22,353 bases of DNA from an uncultured Flavobacteriaceae bacterium (GCA_937901915.1 CALGUD010000059.1:1-22353), one strand, 5' to 3'; shown: positions 14,726 through 22,353, numbered from the stretch's first letter. The notes: generated by a model from the sequence alone, not told the origin. Translations and numbers: made by a program.

Positions 14726-16780
14726 ATGAAAAACTTATTGTACGCCCCATTAATCATCTTTACCTTTTGTGTATGGCCAATTTACGGTCAGAATAATAAC
14801 GATGGATATAATAATAGCATTGATGTTAATTTATTAGATTCTGCAGTACCTCCTGAAACAGACTTTTATACACATGTAAATGGAAAATGGTTAGAGAAAA
14901 CAGATATCCCCGCCGGACGTTCAACCTGGGGAAATTTTGATGAAATAAATAACAAGATTAATCAGAATATTTTAATAGCGCTTAATAAGGCAAAAAAAGA
15001 AAAAACGTATAAAAAGGGAACAGATCAATACAAAACATTAGTTTTTTATGACCTGGCTATGGATACTATCTATCTAAATAAATTAGGATATGACCCGCTG
15101 AAACCAACCCTTAAACAAATTGTGTCCATTAAAAACAACAAAGACCTTCAGGACTATCTACAGGATGCTAATTTAAAAGGAATCAGAGGCTTTTTTGATT
15201 TAGAAGTATACCCCGATTTAAAAAACAGCAGTGTAAATGTGCTTTATATTGTCCCCGGAACACAAGGCCTGCCTAATAAAGAGTACTACACAAAAGAAGA
15301 CGAAGAGTCAGTTGCTCTTAGGGAAAAATATAAATCCCACATACATAAAATGTTTCAGTTGGCAGGTTATTCTCCTTCGGAAGCAAAGGTAAAAGCAGAG
15401 AATGTATTGAATATTGAAAATAAGCTTGCAGTACCAATGATGAGTGAAACTGAAAAAAGAAACCCTATGTCACTCTATAATAAACGTTCTGTTTCACAAT
15501 TGTCTGAAATGACACCATCCATTAAATGGGATAATTATTTTGAATCGATAGGAATTAAAGGGATCGACTCTGTTATAGTTTTTGAGCCCAAATACATGGA
15601 AGTAATGGGGAAGTTATTATCAGAAAACCAAACAAATATCATCAAAGATTATCTTGAGTGGCATGCACTTCACCATGCGGCTAATTATATGAGTACAGAG
15701 TTTTCAGAAGCTAATCATGAATTTTATGGTAAAACTCTCTGGGGGGTAGAAGAAATGAAACCCAGATGGGAAACTGTGCTTGAAGTCTGTAATAATAACA
15801 TTGGGGAAGCCATAGGAAAAGTATATGTTGATGAGTTTTTTCCTCCTGAAGCAAAAGAGAGGGCTGTGGAAATGGTTAACAATATACTTACTGCATTTAA
15901 GAAAAGAATTGAAAACCTGGATTGGATGACAAAGCCGACTAAACAACAAGCTCTTGTGAAATTAAATGCTTTACAGATTAAAATCGGGTATCCCGACAAA
16001 TGGAAAAGTTACAGTAACCTTGCAGTAAAATCAAAGAAAGAAGGTGGCTCATATTTAGAAAATATGCAGGCAGCTTCCTTATGGAAACTACAGGAGAAAA
16101 TCGAAAAAATTGGAGAGAAGGTTGATAAAACTGAGTGGTTTTTAGCACCACAAACTATAAATGCATATTACAGTCCTATCTTTAATGAAATAGTATTTAC
16201 TGCGGGAATGTTACAGCCTCCATTTTTCAATTTCACAGCCGATGATGCAGTAAATTATGGAGCGATAGGCGCTATAATAGGGCATGAAGTAACACATGGT
16301 TTTGATGATATAGGAAGCCAGTTTGATGCCGAAGGAAACATGAAAGACTGGTGGTCACCCCTAGACCGGGAGGCATTTAATAAGAAGAAACAGCTAATGA
16401 TCGACCAGTTCAGCGCTTATGAGCCTTTACCTGGCTTAAATATTAATGGAGGCCTCACAGTAGGAGAAAACATAAGTGATTTGAGTGGATTAAGTGTTGC
16501 CTACGATGCTTTTGTAGAGCAGTTAAAGAATACTGGGAATAACAAAAGTATAGACGGGTTAACTCCTGAACAAAGATTTTATATATCATATGTAACTATG
16601 TTGAGAGAGAAACAAAAAGAGGAAGCATTAAAAGTATCCCTTAGTAATAATCCACATAGTCCCGGAAAATACCGGGCAATAGGCACTATTCAAAATCAGG
16701 AATCTTTTTACAGGGCGTTTGAAATAGAAAAAGGAGATGCTATGTATAAGCCTGTTCAAGAGAGAATTAAAATTTGGTAA
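14726..16780 (+). CDS. M13-family zinc metallopeptidase (neprilysin/PepO-like), secreted
   Basis: The 684-residue protein has an N-terminal signal peptide (MKNLLYAPLIIFTFCVWPIYGQ, cleavage near residue 22) and then the M13 N-domain opening DFYTHVNGKWLEKTDIPAGRSTWGNFDEI. The catalytic half is complete. NAYYSP (about residue 479) precedes the zinc motif HEVTH at residues 520-524 (GHEVTHGFDDIGSQFDAEG), and the third ligand is Glu581 in GENISDLSG. The C-terminus ends in Trp (IKIW), as is typical of the family. It should hydrolyse small peptides in the periplasm or outside the cell. It stands alone between a 239-base gap and a strong terminator. The upstream regulator and its direct repeat make it a candidate target. 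Confidence 0.93.
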   Translation: MKNLLYAPLIIFTFCVWPIYGQNNNDGYNNSIDVNLLDSAVPPETDFYTHVNGKWLEKTDIPAGRSTWGNFDEINNKINQNILIALNKAKKEKTYKKGTDQYKTLVFYDLAMDTIYLNKLGYDPLKPTLKQIVSIKNNKDLQDYLQDANLKGIRGFFDLEVYPDLKNSSVNVLYIVPGTQGLPNKEYYTKEDEESVALREKYKSHIHKMFQLAGYSPSEAKVKAENVLNIENKLAVPMMSETEKRNPMSLYNKRSVSQLSEMTPSIKWDNYFESIGIKGIDSVIVFEPKYMEVMGKLLSENQTNIIKDYLEWHALHHAANYMSTEFSEANHEFYGKTLWGVEEMKPRWETVLEVCNNNIGEAIGKVYVDEFFPPEAKERAVEMVNNILTAFKKRIENLDWMTKPTKQQALVKLNALQIKIGYPDKWKSYSNLAVKSKKEGGSYLENMQAASLWKLQEKIEKIGEKVDKTEWFLAPQTINAYYSPIFNEIVFTAGMLQPPFFNFTADDAVNYGAIGAIIGHEVTHGFDDIGSQFDAEGNMKDWWSPLDREAFNKKKQLMIDQFSAYEPLPGLNINGGLTVGENISDLSGLSVAYDAFVEQLKNTGNNKSIDGLTPEQRFYISYVTMLREKQKEEALKVSLSNNPHSPGKYRAIGTIQNQESFYRAFEIEKGDAMYKPVQERIKIW

Positions 16781-16844
16781 CACTCTTACATTTTTTTAAA
16801 TGGAAAATGAGATGAAATTTATTCATATTTTATTTTAAAAGTAG

Positions 16845-16873
16845 AACCCCCTGTTTTCAGGGGGTTATTTTTT
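16845..16873 (+). terminator. Strong Rho-independent terminator after the M13 peptidase
   Basis: A perfect 9-base-pair stem (AACCCCCTG with CAGGGGGTT) with a TTTT loop is followed by ATTTTTTT. Confidence 0.92.
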
Positions 16874-16962
16874 CACTGAAAAAGGTGTTTAGTAATGATG
16901 AAGGATGTTGCAAATTTGTATCATTAATAACAATAACTATTAAATTAATATCCAACAGAATT

Positions 16963-17388
16963 ATGAAAAAAACGATTTTAAGTCTATTGTCCCTGGGAAT
17001 TATACTTTTTACGACATCTTGTAAAGATGAAGCCAAATCAGAGAGTTCTTCAACTGAAGAAACAACCGAAGTTGCAGAAAAGAAAGAAGAGTCAGATAAA
17101 AGCGAACCGGCAAAATCGGAATCAAGCAACGATGTTCCTAATTTCGACAATGAGCAGGTGCAGGATTATGTGAATGCTTATGATGCATATATGGATGAGT
17201 ATAAAAAGGCTGCCGAGAGCAAAGATATGACCGCTTTAGGCTCATTAGGGCAAAAAGGGCAGGAGCTCGGACAAAAAGCTCAGGAGGTAATGGGAAACCT
17301 TTCCGGTGATGATATTCAGAAATTTAATGATTATATGCAGAAAAAGTCTGCCGAATTGCAGGAGTTGACCAAGAAAATGACGGAGTAA
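16963..17388 (+). CDS. Acidic lipoprotein with helical C-terminal region
   Basis: The best start is the ATG at 16963, giving 141 residues with a lipoprotein signal MKKTILSLLSLGIILFTTSC (Cys at residue 20). The longer frame from 16885 puts 26 unrelated residues before it. A Ser/Glu/Lys-rich linker of about 40 residues (SESSSTEETTEVAEKKEESDK...) follows, then a helical tail from about residue 65 with heptad-like spacing (VQDYVNAYDAYMDEYKKAAESKDMTALGSLGQKGQELGQKAQEVM... IQKFNDYMQKKSAELQELTKKM). It looks like a coiled-coil or helical-bundle lipoprotein. I do not recognise the family. It lies between two strong terminators and so is a one-gene transcript. Confidence 0.8.
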   Translation: MKKTILSLLSLGIILFTTSCKDEAKSESSSTEETTEVAEKKEESDKSEPAKSESSNDVPNFDNEQVQDYVNAYDAYMDEYKKAAESKDMTALGSLGQKGQELGQKAQEVMGNLSGDDIQKFNDYMQKKSAELQELTKKMTE

Positions 17389-17422
17389 TTTCCTCAGATT
17401 AAGAGTGGTAATTGGTTATGCC

Positions 17423-17461
17423 AAGCCTCATTTTGTTAACAGCAAAATGGGGCTTTTTTTT
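17423..17461 (+). terminator. Rho-independent terminator after the acidic lipoprotein
   Basis: A 13-base-pair stem with one G-U pair (AAGCCTCATTTTG with CAAAATGGGGCTT), a 7-base loop and a long T run lie just past the stop codon. Confidence 0.9.
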
Positions 17462-17511
17462 GTTTTTCTTAGATTATCTTCAATACTTTCTTTACTCTCT
17501 TCGTTTTATTC

Positions 17512-18168
17512 TTATTTATTTTTAGTTTGGTACTGAGTTATAACGTCTTGAATATCTTCTTTAATAAACTCCCAATATTTATCACGAAGGCATTTCGGAT
17601 CAAAATCATTATCTGCGATTGTAAAGTTGGTCATATTTTGGAGTATGAGTTCTCTGTCATGGCTGTATTCATATCGAAGTTTATGTAATTTTAGCATGGT
17701 ATTGATATCATATTTCGGCAACAATTCATGCAAATCCCAAAAATCTTTTTTACGTCCACCTCGTTGTATCACATCTATTTTCATAGCTATGATTTCTTCA
17801 ATCGTAGCTAATCTGACTAAATCTTCAATTAATGCTGGTTGTATGAAAGAGTCAGTATAAAATACATCCAGTTTTATTGCATCTTCTTTGTCATTTCCGA
17901 TAAAATAAGATTTTCCTATTGCTGTTTGAAAACCTTTGAGATAATCAACATAAGGAAAGGTTTTTTTTAAATAAACTTCTATAGAATTGAAATCGAGACT
18001 ACCATAAGGCACATCACTAAATAGATCTATATCTACTGAAATTCTATGTCCTAACTGTAAACTTAAAGCAGTACCGCCTACCAACCTGAAAGATTTAAAT
18101 TCTTTTGAATTCATTAGTGTTAACAAGCTTTTCTTTAAGATGTTATTTACAGTGTTGTAATAAAGCAT
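17512..18168 (-). CDS. AbiEii/AbiGii-type nucleotidyltransferase (toxin-like)
   Basis: The 218-residue protein has the minimal nucleotidyltransferase signature of AbiEii. FRLVGGTALSLQLGHRISVDIDLF spans about residues 27-50; the GG begins the motif and Asp46 and Asp48 are the metal-binding pair. KLDVF (Asp101) is the third acidic residue, and the MKIDVIQRGGRKKDFWDLHELL segment (about 129-150) is the usual C-terminal part. In the AbiE phage-resistance system AbiEii is the toxin and transfers nucleotides; tRNA 3' ends are targets of a relative, MenT. The gene is second in a reverse-strand pair, 6 bases after the HigA-like gene stop, so the two should be co-transcribed. The motif set is complete, so it may be active; its target is unknown. 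Confidence 0.85.
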   Translation of the reverse strand: MLYYNTVNNILKKSLLTLMNSKEFKSFRLVGGTALSLQLGHRISVDIDLFSDVPYGSLDFNSIEVYLKKTFPYVDYLKGFQTAIGKSYFIGNDKEDAIKLDVFYTDSFIQPALIEDLVRLATIEEIIAMKIDVIQRGGRKKDFWDLHELLPKYDINTMLKLHKLRYEYSHDRELILQNMTNFTIADNDFDPKCLRDKYWEFIKEDIQDVITQYQTKNK

Positions 18169-18174
18169 TAAGAT

Positions 18175-18666
18175 TTATTGTTGATTGTATTGTAAGGAAT
18201 ATGGTTTGGTTTTTAGACTGTTCATTGCTTGCCTGATTTTAGTTTTACCATAAAAGCGGGTAATTTCCTTTTTTTCTGCATCATTTCCACGTTCAAACAC
18301 TCTTAGTATAACGGCTTTATATTGGTTGATCCAATTTATATTATTGATTTCTGTGTCCCAAAAAAGTGACTTTCTTAGAATGGAAAGGTTAGGAGTTAGG
18401 CTGATTTCTTTCTTTTTTTTCTGATTAATATCATAATAAGCCTGTAAGATAAGCAATGTACCTTCTTTAAGGTTTAATTTTTTTTCAACCTTTAAAGCAA
18501 GGGCCGTTGTTAGACCTCGTTTCCCTTTAATTATAGCATTAAAGGTTTGTGGATGCTCGTTTATTGATAAGGCAAAAGGGCGTTGTTTGATTGAACGTTT
18601 TTTTAATTCCCGCTCAACAATAGCTCCCGGATGTATCCCTTTGTATTTTTCAAATCGCTTATCCAT
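18175..18666 (-). CDS. HigA-like HTH protein with DUF6922-like C-terminus (antitoxin-like)
   Basis: With the start at ATG 18666 the protein has 163 residues. An earlier in-frame ATG (18735) adds 23 unrelated residues and would cover the upstream near-palindrome, so it is disfavoured. Residues about 5-85 fit a HigA/XRE fold: IHPGAIVERELKKRSIKQRPFALSINEHPQTFNAIIKGKRGLTTALALKVEKKLNLKEGTLLILQAYYD. The C-terminal part has SLFWDTEINNINWINQYKAVILRVFERGNDAEKKEITRFYGKTKIRQAM, which resembles DUF6922, a domain I associate with Bacteroidota AbiEii-linked proteins (from memory). This is not the winged-helix AbiEi antitoxin of classic AbiE. It is likely a DNA-binding antitoxin that represses the pair; the near-palindrome at 18671-18699 is its probable site. 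Confidence 0.8.
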   Translation of the reverse strand: MDKRFEKYKGIHPGAIVERELKKRSIKQRPFALSINEHPQTFNAIIKGKRGLTTALALKVEKKLNLKEGTLLILQAYYDINQKKKKEISLTPNLSILRKSLFWDTEINNINWINQYKAVILRVFERGNDAEKKEITRFYGKTKIRQAMNSLKTKPYSLQYNQQ

Positions 18667-18670
18667 ATTA

Positions 18671-18699
18671 CAAATATAAACAAATTTGCTTATAATTTG
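18671..18699 (-). promoter_or_regulatory. Near-palindrome with -7-like box ahead of the antitoxin-like gene
   Basis: The 29-base stretch reads, on the plus strand, as CAAAT-ATAAAC on the left and the inverted CAAATTATAAGC on the right (one mismatch and one indel). On the minus strand a TATATTTG box (18671-18678) fits TAnnTTTG and ends only 4 bases before the ATG, so a leaderless message is possible if it is used. Autoregulation by the HTH protein is an inference. Confidence 0.45.
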
Positions 18700-18805
18700 G
18701 GAAAGTATGTTGGAGCTTGAATTAATAAATGACATCTCATCTTTTTTTAGAAAAGAAAATGAAAGGAGTAATATACCTATGACTCTACTTAGGGGATTGT
18801 TTGTT

Positions 18806-19840
18806 TCAGGAAATTTGTTTACCCCGTTTAGCAGAAGACTCCCGTTCTATTAATTTAGCCTTCATAGTTACTTGTTGCACAGTTTTCTTTACAGGTGAAT
18901 TTATTTCATTCAGTAACAAACGGGCTGCTTCTTTTCCAATTTCAAAGGTTGGATGTGCAACGGCTGTCAGGTTTGGCTCTACAACAGTGGCATGAAACTC
19001 ATCGGTAAACCCAACAAGGGCAATATCTTCTGGTACTTTTAACTTTTTCTTTTTTATTTCCTTCATTGCTGAAAATATTACCATATCATTTACTCCAAAA
19101 ATAGCATCGGGCGGGTTCTTTAAAGAGAGAAGTTTGTTTGTTGCCACAGCAGCTTCTTCAATACTAAGGTTACAATGTATCAGGAGATTGGGATCAAAAG
19201 TTAACCCGCATTCTTCTAAGCCCTTCCTATATCCTTCTACCCTTTCTTTTGTAATATTCAGGTTGGGTGGTCCGGCTATATGTGCAACTTTTTTAGATCC
19301 ATTCTTAAAAAGATGAACCGTTAATTCTTTGGCAGCTTCTACATTATCAATAACTACGGAGGAAAATTCCTCTGTCCGGCAGACTCTGTCAAAAAATACT
19401 AATGGGATTTCAGAATCAAGGACGCTTTCAAAGTGTGAAAAATCCATAGTATCCTGAGAAAGACAAACAATTAAACCATCTACTCGCAGGTTTAATAAAT
19501 TTTTGAGATTTTCTTTCTCTTTTCTATGGGATTCCTGCGAGGATGAAATTATAATGTAATAACCATTTTCTCCAGCTTTATTTTCAATCCCGCTAATAAT
19601 AGAGGAATAAAAATGGGTAACAATGTCAGGAACAATTACTCCGATTGTTTTAGTCTGTTGCTTTAATAAACTCATAGCAAAAGGGTTAGGTGCATAGTTC
19701 CATTCCTTGGCCAAAGCTTTAACTTTTGCTATGATTTCAGGGCTCAAATCATAATGATCTTTCAGAGCCCGGGAAACAGTTGAAATTGATACTCCGAGTT
19801 CTTTAGCCATGTCTTTTAAAGACACTCTTCTTTTGGTCAT
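18806..19840 (-). CDS. LacI-family transcriptional regulator
   Basis: The 344-residue protein opens with a LacI HTH (VSLKDMAKELGVSISTVSRALKDHYDLSPEIIAKVKALAKEWNYAPN, about residues 6-52, including the hinge-side NP). The periplasmic-binding-protein-like body has landmarks TIGVIVPDI, GLIVCLSQD, IPLVFFDR, VVIDNVEAAK, HIAGPP, RVEGYRKGL, DAIFGVNDMVIFSAM and DIALVGFTDEF. A final stretch (LLLNEINSPVKKTVQQVTMKAKLIERES) is the usual C-terminal dimer region. Such regulators in Bacteroidota usually control uptake genes next door. This one is divergent from a SusC-like receptor, with 334 bases between the start codons. The ligand is unknown, most likely a sugar or derivative. Confidence 0.92.
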   Translation of the reverse strand: MTKRRVSLKDMAKELGVSISTVSRALKDHYDLSPEIIAKVKALAKEWNYAPNPFAMSLLKQQTKTIGVIVPDIVTHFYSSIISGIENKAGENGYYIIISSSQESHRKEKENLKNLLNLRVDGLIVCLSQDTMDFSHFESVLDSEIPLVFFDRVCRTEEFSSVVIDNVEAAKELTVHLFKNGSKKVAHIAGPPNLNITKERVEGYRKGLEECGLTFDPNLLIHCNLSIEEAAVATNKLLSLKNPPDAIFGVNDMVIFSAMKEIKKKKLKVPEDIALVGFTDEFHATVVEPNLTAVAHPTFEIGKEAARLLLNEINSPVKKTVQQVTMKAKLIERESSAKRGKQIS

Positions 19841-19882
19841 TTTTTAACATTTTTTTATACAAAAAGATTGATCATCAAATTA

Positions 19883-19907
19883 CACAAAGGTTTGTGCAAA
19901 GCTTTGC
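19883..19907. promoter_or_regulatory. Double palindrome, candidate LacI-family operator
   Basis: CACAAAGGTTTGTG (19883-19896) is an inverted repeat with a GG spacer, and it abuts the perfect 12-base palindrome GCAAAGCTTTGC (19896-19907), whose core is close to PurR-type sites (GCAAACGTTTGC). The site is 43 bases upstream of the regulator start and 267 bases upstream of the receptor start. Confidence 0.5.
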
Positions 19908-20070
19908 GGAAATAAAATTCGCAAAATTTTTGTATCAATTTTAAATATTTTTTAATATAGTCGATATTTAATTAGCAAATTAACAAAATTTGATTCAAAT
20001 ATTCATTATTCAATAATTATGCAAATTTCAAAAATGTTTCTTGATTTTAACACTCTTTTCAGTTTCACTC

Positions 20071-20103
20071 TTGAGAACAAATTTAAGATGTGCTATAAAA
20101 TTG
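20071..20103 (+). promoter_or_regulatory. Putative promoter for the SusC-like receptor
   Basis: TTG (20071-20073) and TAAAATTG (20096-20103, one mismatch to TAnnTTTG) have a 22-base spacer. The start codon is 71 bases downstream. Confidence 0.3.
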
Positions 20104-20174
20104 AATGTTTTACCACACTCTTAAATTAATATAAACAACCAAATATAAATTCCAAAATGTAAAATTCTAAACTT

Positions 20175-22353
20175 ATGAATGAAAGCTTTACAAAATTATG
20201 GAATAGGTATTCTGACAGAAAATGCCAATCCATTCCGAAACGCTTCTTTTTTACCATCATCTTATCATTGCTTGTATTTGAAGGTTTTGCTCAAACAACA
20301 GTTACGGGAACAGTAAGAGATTTTGCAGGAGAAGTTTTGCCTGGTGTAAATGTTGTTGAAAAAGGAACAACAAATGGTGTTAGTACTGATATTGATGGTA
20401 ATTTCCAGATAGATGTCGCGCCTGAAGCCACTTTAGTATTTAGTTATATTGGATTCCTGACCCAAGAAATTCCGATGAATAATCAAACAGAATTTAATGT
20501 GGAATTGGAATCTGATGTAACGCAGTTGAATGACGTTGTGGTTGTAGGGTATGGAGAACAGCGGAAAGAAACTTTAACCGGTTCTGTATCAAACGTTTCA
20601 GGTGATGAGATAGTAAAAAGCCCCTCTGCAAACGTTTCAAATTCCCTGGCAGGTAGACTTCCCGGCTTATCAGTTGGTCAGCGTTCAGGAGAACCAGGAC
20701 GAGATGACCCGACCCTTTTTATAAGAGGAACGGCTACATTTTTCTCAGATGATCCTGAAGACCCCAATGATATTGCCCGGGTAAATGGCCCCCTGGTGAT
20801 TATAGATGGAGTGCCCCGGGACAATATGGGTAGAATGAATCCGGAGGATATAGAGAGTATTTCTGTACTTAAAGATGCTTCCGCTGCCATTTATGGGGCC
20901 CGTGCCGCTAACGGTGTTATCCTTATCACAACCAAAAGTGGCACCACAGGGAAACCAGTTTTTAGCTTTACTTATAACTATGCATTTCAGGAGCCCACAA
21001 AAAAACTTGACATGTTGGATGCAGCCACTTTTGCTCAGGTATATAATGAAGGGGCATGGTACCGTGCCGGTCGTCCGGACGACTGGACCCCACCTTATTC
21101 TGATGCAGTAATACAGAGATATAGAGATGGGTCTGATCCCATTTTATATCCGAACACTAATTGGTTGGATGAGGTGCTTAAGCCCTCTGCTCAGTTGCGG
21201 ACAAATTTATCGGCTAACGGTGGGAACGAGAATATGAGGTATTTTCTTTCCTTCGGGAGCACTTCTCAGGATGGGGTTTTAAAAAATGACCCTACTCAAT
21301 ACAAACAATATAATATGCGTGTGAAGGTGGATGTGAACCTTACTGACAATCTTACGGTAGGAGCCAACATATCGGCCATATTGAACGATAAGAAATTTTC
21401 ATCAGTAGCAACAAATGAAGAAGTTGGGGTAAATTTTACCAATATATACCATGCAAACCCCACTTTGGTTGCCCGCTATCCAAATGGCTTGATAGCCCCG
21501 GGAAGATTAGGTGAGAATCCACTCCTTCTGGATCAGAGAGGATATCTAACCAGAGATGATGCACCCATTTATTCCTCATTTACAGCTTCTTATAAAGTAC
21601 CATTTATTGAAGGACTAAAATTGGAAGGAAGTTATAACTATGATCTCAATAACCAGATAGAAAAGAGATGGCGATTGCCTTATTCCTTCCATGAATATAA
21701 TACTGTTACTGAAGAATATGACATGCGAATGGGAACAGGGGTGACAGCTCCGGAATTAACAGAGACGCGTCGCAGGTGGAAGACCCAGTTGTACAACCTG
21801 AGGATAAATTACGATAGAACCTTCGGTAAACATCGTGTAGGTGTACTCTTAGGGACAGAACAACAGGAGAATACCTACGATTGGGTGCAGGCCTATCGTA
21901 GAAATTATGTGAGTACAGCAATAGATCAGATAAATGAAGGCAGCAATGATCCGGAAGACAAAAATAATGGGGGTTCAGCATCAATAAGTGGTTACAATAA
22001 TTATTTTGGTCGTATTAACTACAACTTTGATGGGAAATACCTTCTTGAATTTTTGTTTAGATACGATGGTTCACAGATATTTCCAAGAGAAGGACGATAC
22101 GGATTTTTTCCGGGTGTTTCAGCCGGATGGAGACTGTCAGAGGAATCTTTTATCCGTGATAATTTTGATTTTGTGAACCAGTTAAAAATACGAGGATCGT
22201 ACGGTGAAATAGGAAATGACAGGGTAGATGCCTACCAGTATCTTCAAACCTTTACTTTACAGGATAATTATTATTTTGGTGGCGGTGTCTTCCCGGGTTT
22301 ACGCCCAGGAGTATTGCCTAATCCCGATATTACATGGGAAGTAAGTAAAAAAA
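20175..22353 (+). CDS. SusC/RagA-type TonB-dependent receptor (3' part outside window)
   Basis: An open frame from ATG 20175 runs for 726 codons to the window edge without a stop. A long N-terminal signal (to about residue 40, ...LLVFEGFAQ) precedes a CarboxypepD_reg-like beta-sandwich (TTVTGTVRDFAGEVLPGVNVVEKGTTNGVSTDIDGNFQIDV). The plug follows, with the SusC hallmark DVVVVGYGEQRKETLTGSVS at about residues 122-141 and SISVLKDASAAIYGARAANGVILITTKSG at about 230-258. The barrel starts after that (for example FSFTYNYAF, LRTNLSANGGNENMRYFLSFGS) and is still running at LPNPDITWEVSKK. SusC-type receptors import oligosaccharides or peptides using TonB energy together with a SusD lipoprotein, which would be expected just outside the window. 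The divergent LacI-family gene is its likely regulator. No substrate can be named. Confidence 0.95.
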   Translation, partial: MNESFTKLWNRYSDRKCQSIPKRFFFTIILSLLVFEGFAQTTVTGTVRDFAGEVLPGVNVVEKGTTNGVSTDIDGNFQIDVAPEATLVFSYIGFLTQEIPMNNQTEFNVELESDVTQLNDVVVVGYGEQRKETLTGSVSNVSGDEIVKSPSANVSNSLAGRLPGLSVGQRSGEPGRDDPTLFIRGTATFFSDDPEDPNDIARVNGPLVIIDGVPRDNMGRMNPEDIESISVLKDASAAIYGARAANGVILITTKSGTTGKPVFSFTYNYAFQEPTKKLDMLDAATFAQVYNEGAWYRAGRPDDWTPPYSDAVIQRYRDGSDPILYPNTNWLDEVLKPSAQLRTNLSANGGNENMRYFLSFGSTSQDGVLKNDPTQYKQYNMRVKVDVNLTDNLTVGANISAILNDKKFSSVATNEEVGVNFTNIYHANPTLVARYPNGLIAPGRLGENPLLLDQRGYLTRDDAPIYSSFTASYKVPFIEGLKLEGSYNYDLNNQIEKRWRLPYSFHEYNTVTEEYDMRMGTGVTAPELTETRRRWKTQLYNLRINYDRTFGKHRVGVLLGTEQQENTYDWVQAYRRNYVSTAIDQINEGSNDPEDKNNGGSASISGYNNYFGRINYNFDGKYLLEFLFRYDGSQIFPREGRYGFFPGVSAGWRLSEESFIRDNFDFVNQLKIRGSYGEIGNDRVDAYQYLQTFTLQDNYYFGGGVFPGLRPGVLPNPDITWEVSKK

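Larger units (their letters stand above)
19841..20174. other. Divergent regulatory region between lacI-type and susC-type genes
   Basis: This 334-base AT-rich stretch has no convincing gene. It holds two adjoining palindromes at 19883-19907. A further CGCAAA at 19919-19924 pairs with the TTTGCG arm just upstream. A -7-like box (TAAAATTG, 20096-20103, one mismatch) lies on the plus strand ahead of the receptor gene. Confidence 0.75.

Noticed and set aside
16885..16962. Extended N-terminus for the acidic lipoprotein
   Set aside because: It would move the lipoprotein signal into the interior of the protein.
18667..18735. Extended N-terminus for the HigA-like gene
   Set aside because: The extra residues do not fit the HTH family and the frame would cover the near-palindrome and -7-like box.
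21706..21984. Minus-strand frame inside the SusC-like gene
   Set aside because: It overlaps strongly supported coding sequence on the other strand and shows no family feature.
1..22353. tRNA, rRNA, CRISPR array or transposase
   Set aside because: I found no cloverleaf, rRNA core, regularly spaced repeats or DDE/HUH-type motif by reading both strands; a covariance-model scan would be needed to exclude small RNAs.

Overview
The window looks like a chromosomal segment of a Bacteroidota, most likely Flavobacteriaceae. The DNA is AT-rich. It carries a SusC/RagA-type TonB-dependent receptor, several short lipoproteins with a Cys lipobox, and an FG-GAP/ASPIC-UnbV lipoprotein. It also has -7 boxes of the Bacteroidota type (TAnnTTTG), and most starts lack a purine-rich ribosome site. 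No rRNA, tRNA, CRISPR array or intact insertion sequence was seen. The two edge genes are cut by the window.

Region 1 (1-3.6 kb): the 3' end of a gene nearly identical to the 3' end of the next one (11 mismatches in 257 bases), then a full FG-GAP/ASPIC-UnbV lipoprotein and a Gmad2-domain lipoprotein. A convergent single-domain response regulator closes the region. Region 2 (3.8-7.7 kb): a YceI-like secreted protein paired with an outer-membrane barrel protein and a clear terminator. A small lipoprotein coupled to a DUF2231-like membrane protein follows, then a DoxX-like membrane protein built from two similar halves. Region 3 (7.7-12.4 kb): a reverse-strand MFS transporter, a 396-base gene-poor gap with an odd GC-rich patch, and an NhaA Na+/H+ antiporter that seems to start at TTG just after an in-frame mini-ORF. 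These are followed by a 16-cysteine four-helix-bundle copper protein, a lipocalin-like lipoprotein, and a ferredoxin-like/GNAT pair resembling E. coli YjdI-YjdJ.

Region 4 (12.6-17.4 kb): a soluble regulator combining a TolB/FlgO-like N-terminal domain, TPR repeats and a C-terminal AraC HTH. It is followed by an M13 zinc metallopeptidase and an acidic lipoprotein with strong terminators. A 20-base-period direct repeat lies just after the regulator stop codon and upstream of the peptidase; it is a candidate AraC-type operator.

Region 5 (17.5-18.7 kb): a reverse-strand toxin-antitoxin-like pair. A HigA-like HTH protein with a C-terminal domain resembling DUF6922 precedes an AbiEii-type nucleotidyltransferase, with a near-palindrome directly upstream. 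Region 6 (18.8-22.35 kb): a LacI-family regulator divergent from a SusC-like receptor that runs off the window. Palindromes between them are candidate operators. This is probably the edge of a substrate-uptake (SusCD/PUL-type) locus.

The strongest candidates for something less ordinary are the TA-like pair with its non-AbiEi antitoxin, the AraC/TPR/TolB regulator with its direct repeats and neighbouring peptidase, and the recently duplicated or converted 3' end at the left edge. I see no wholly new system that the sequence alone can prove.
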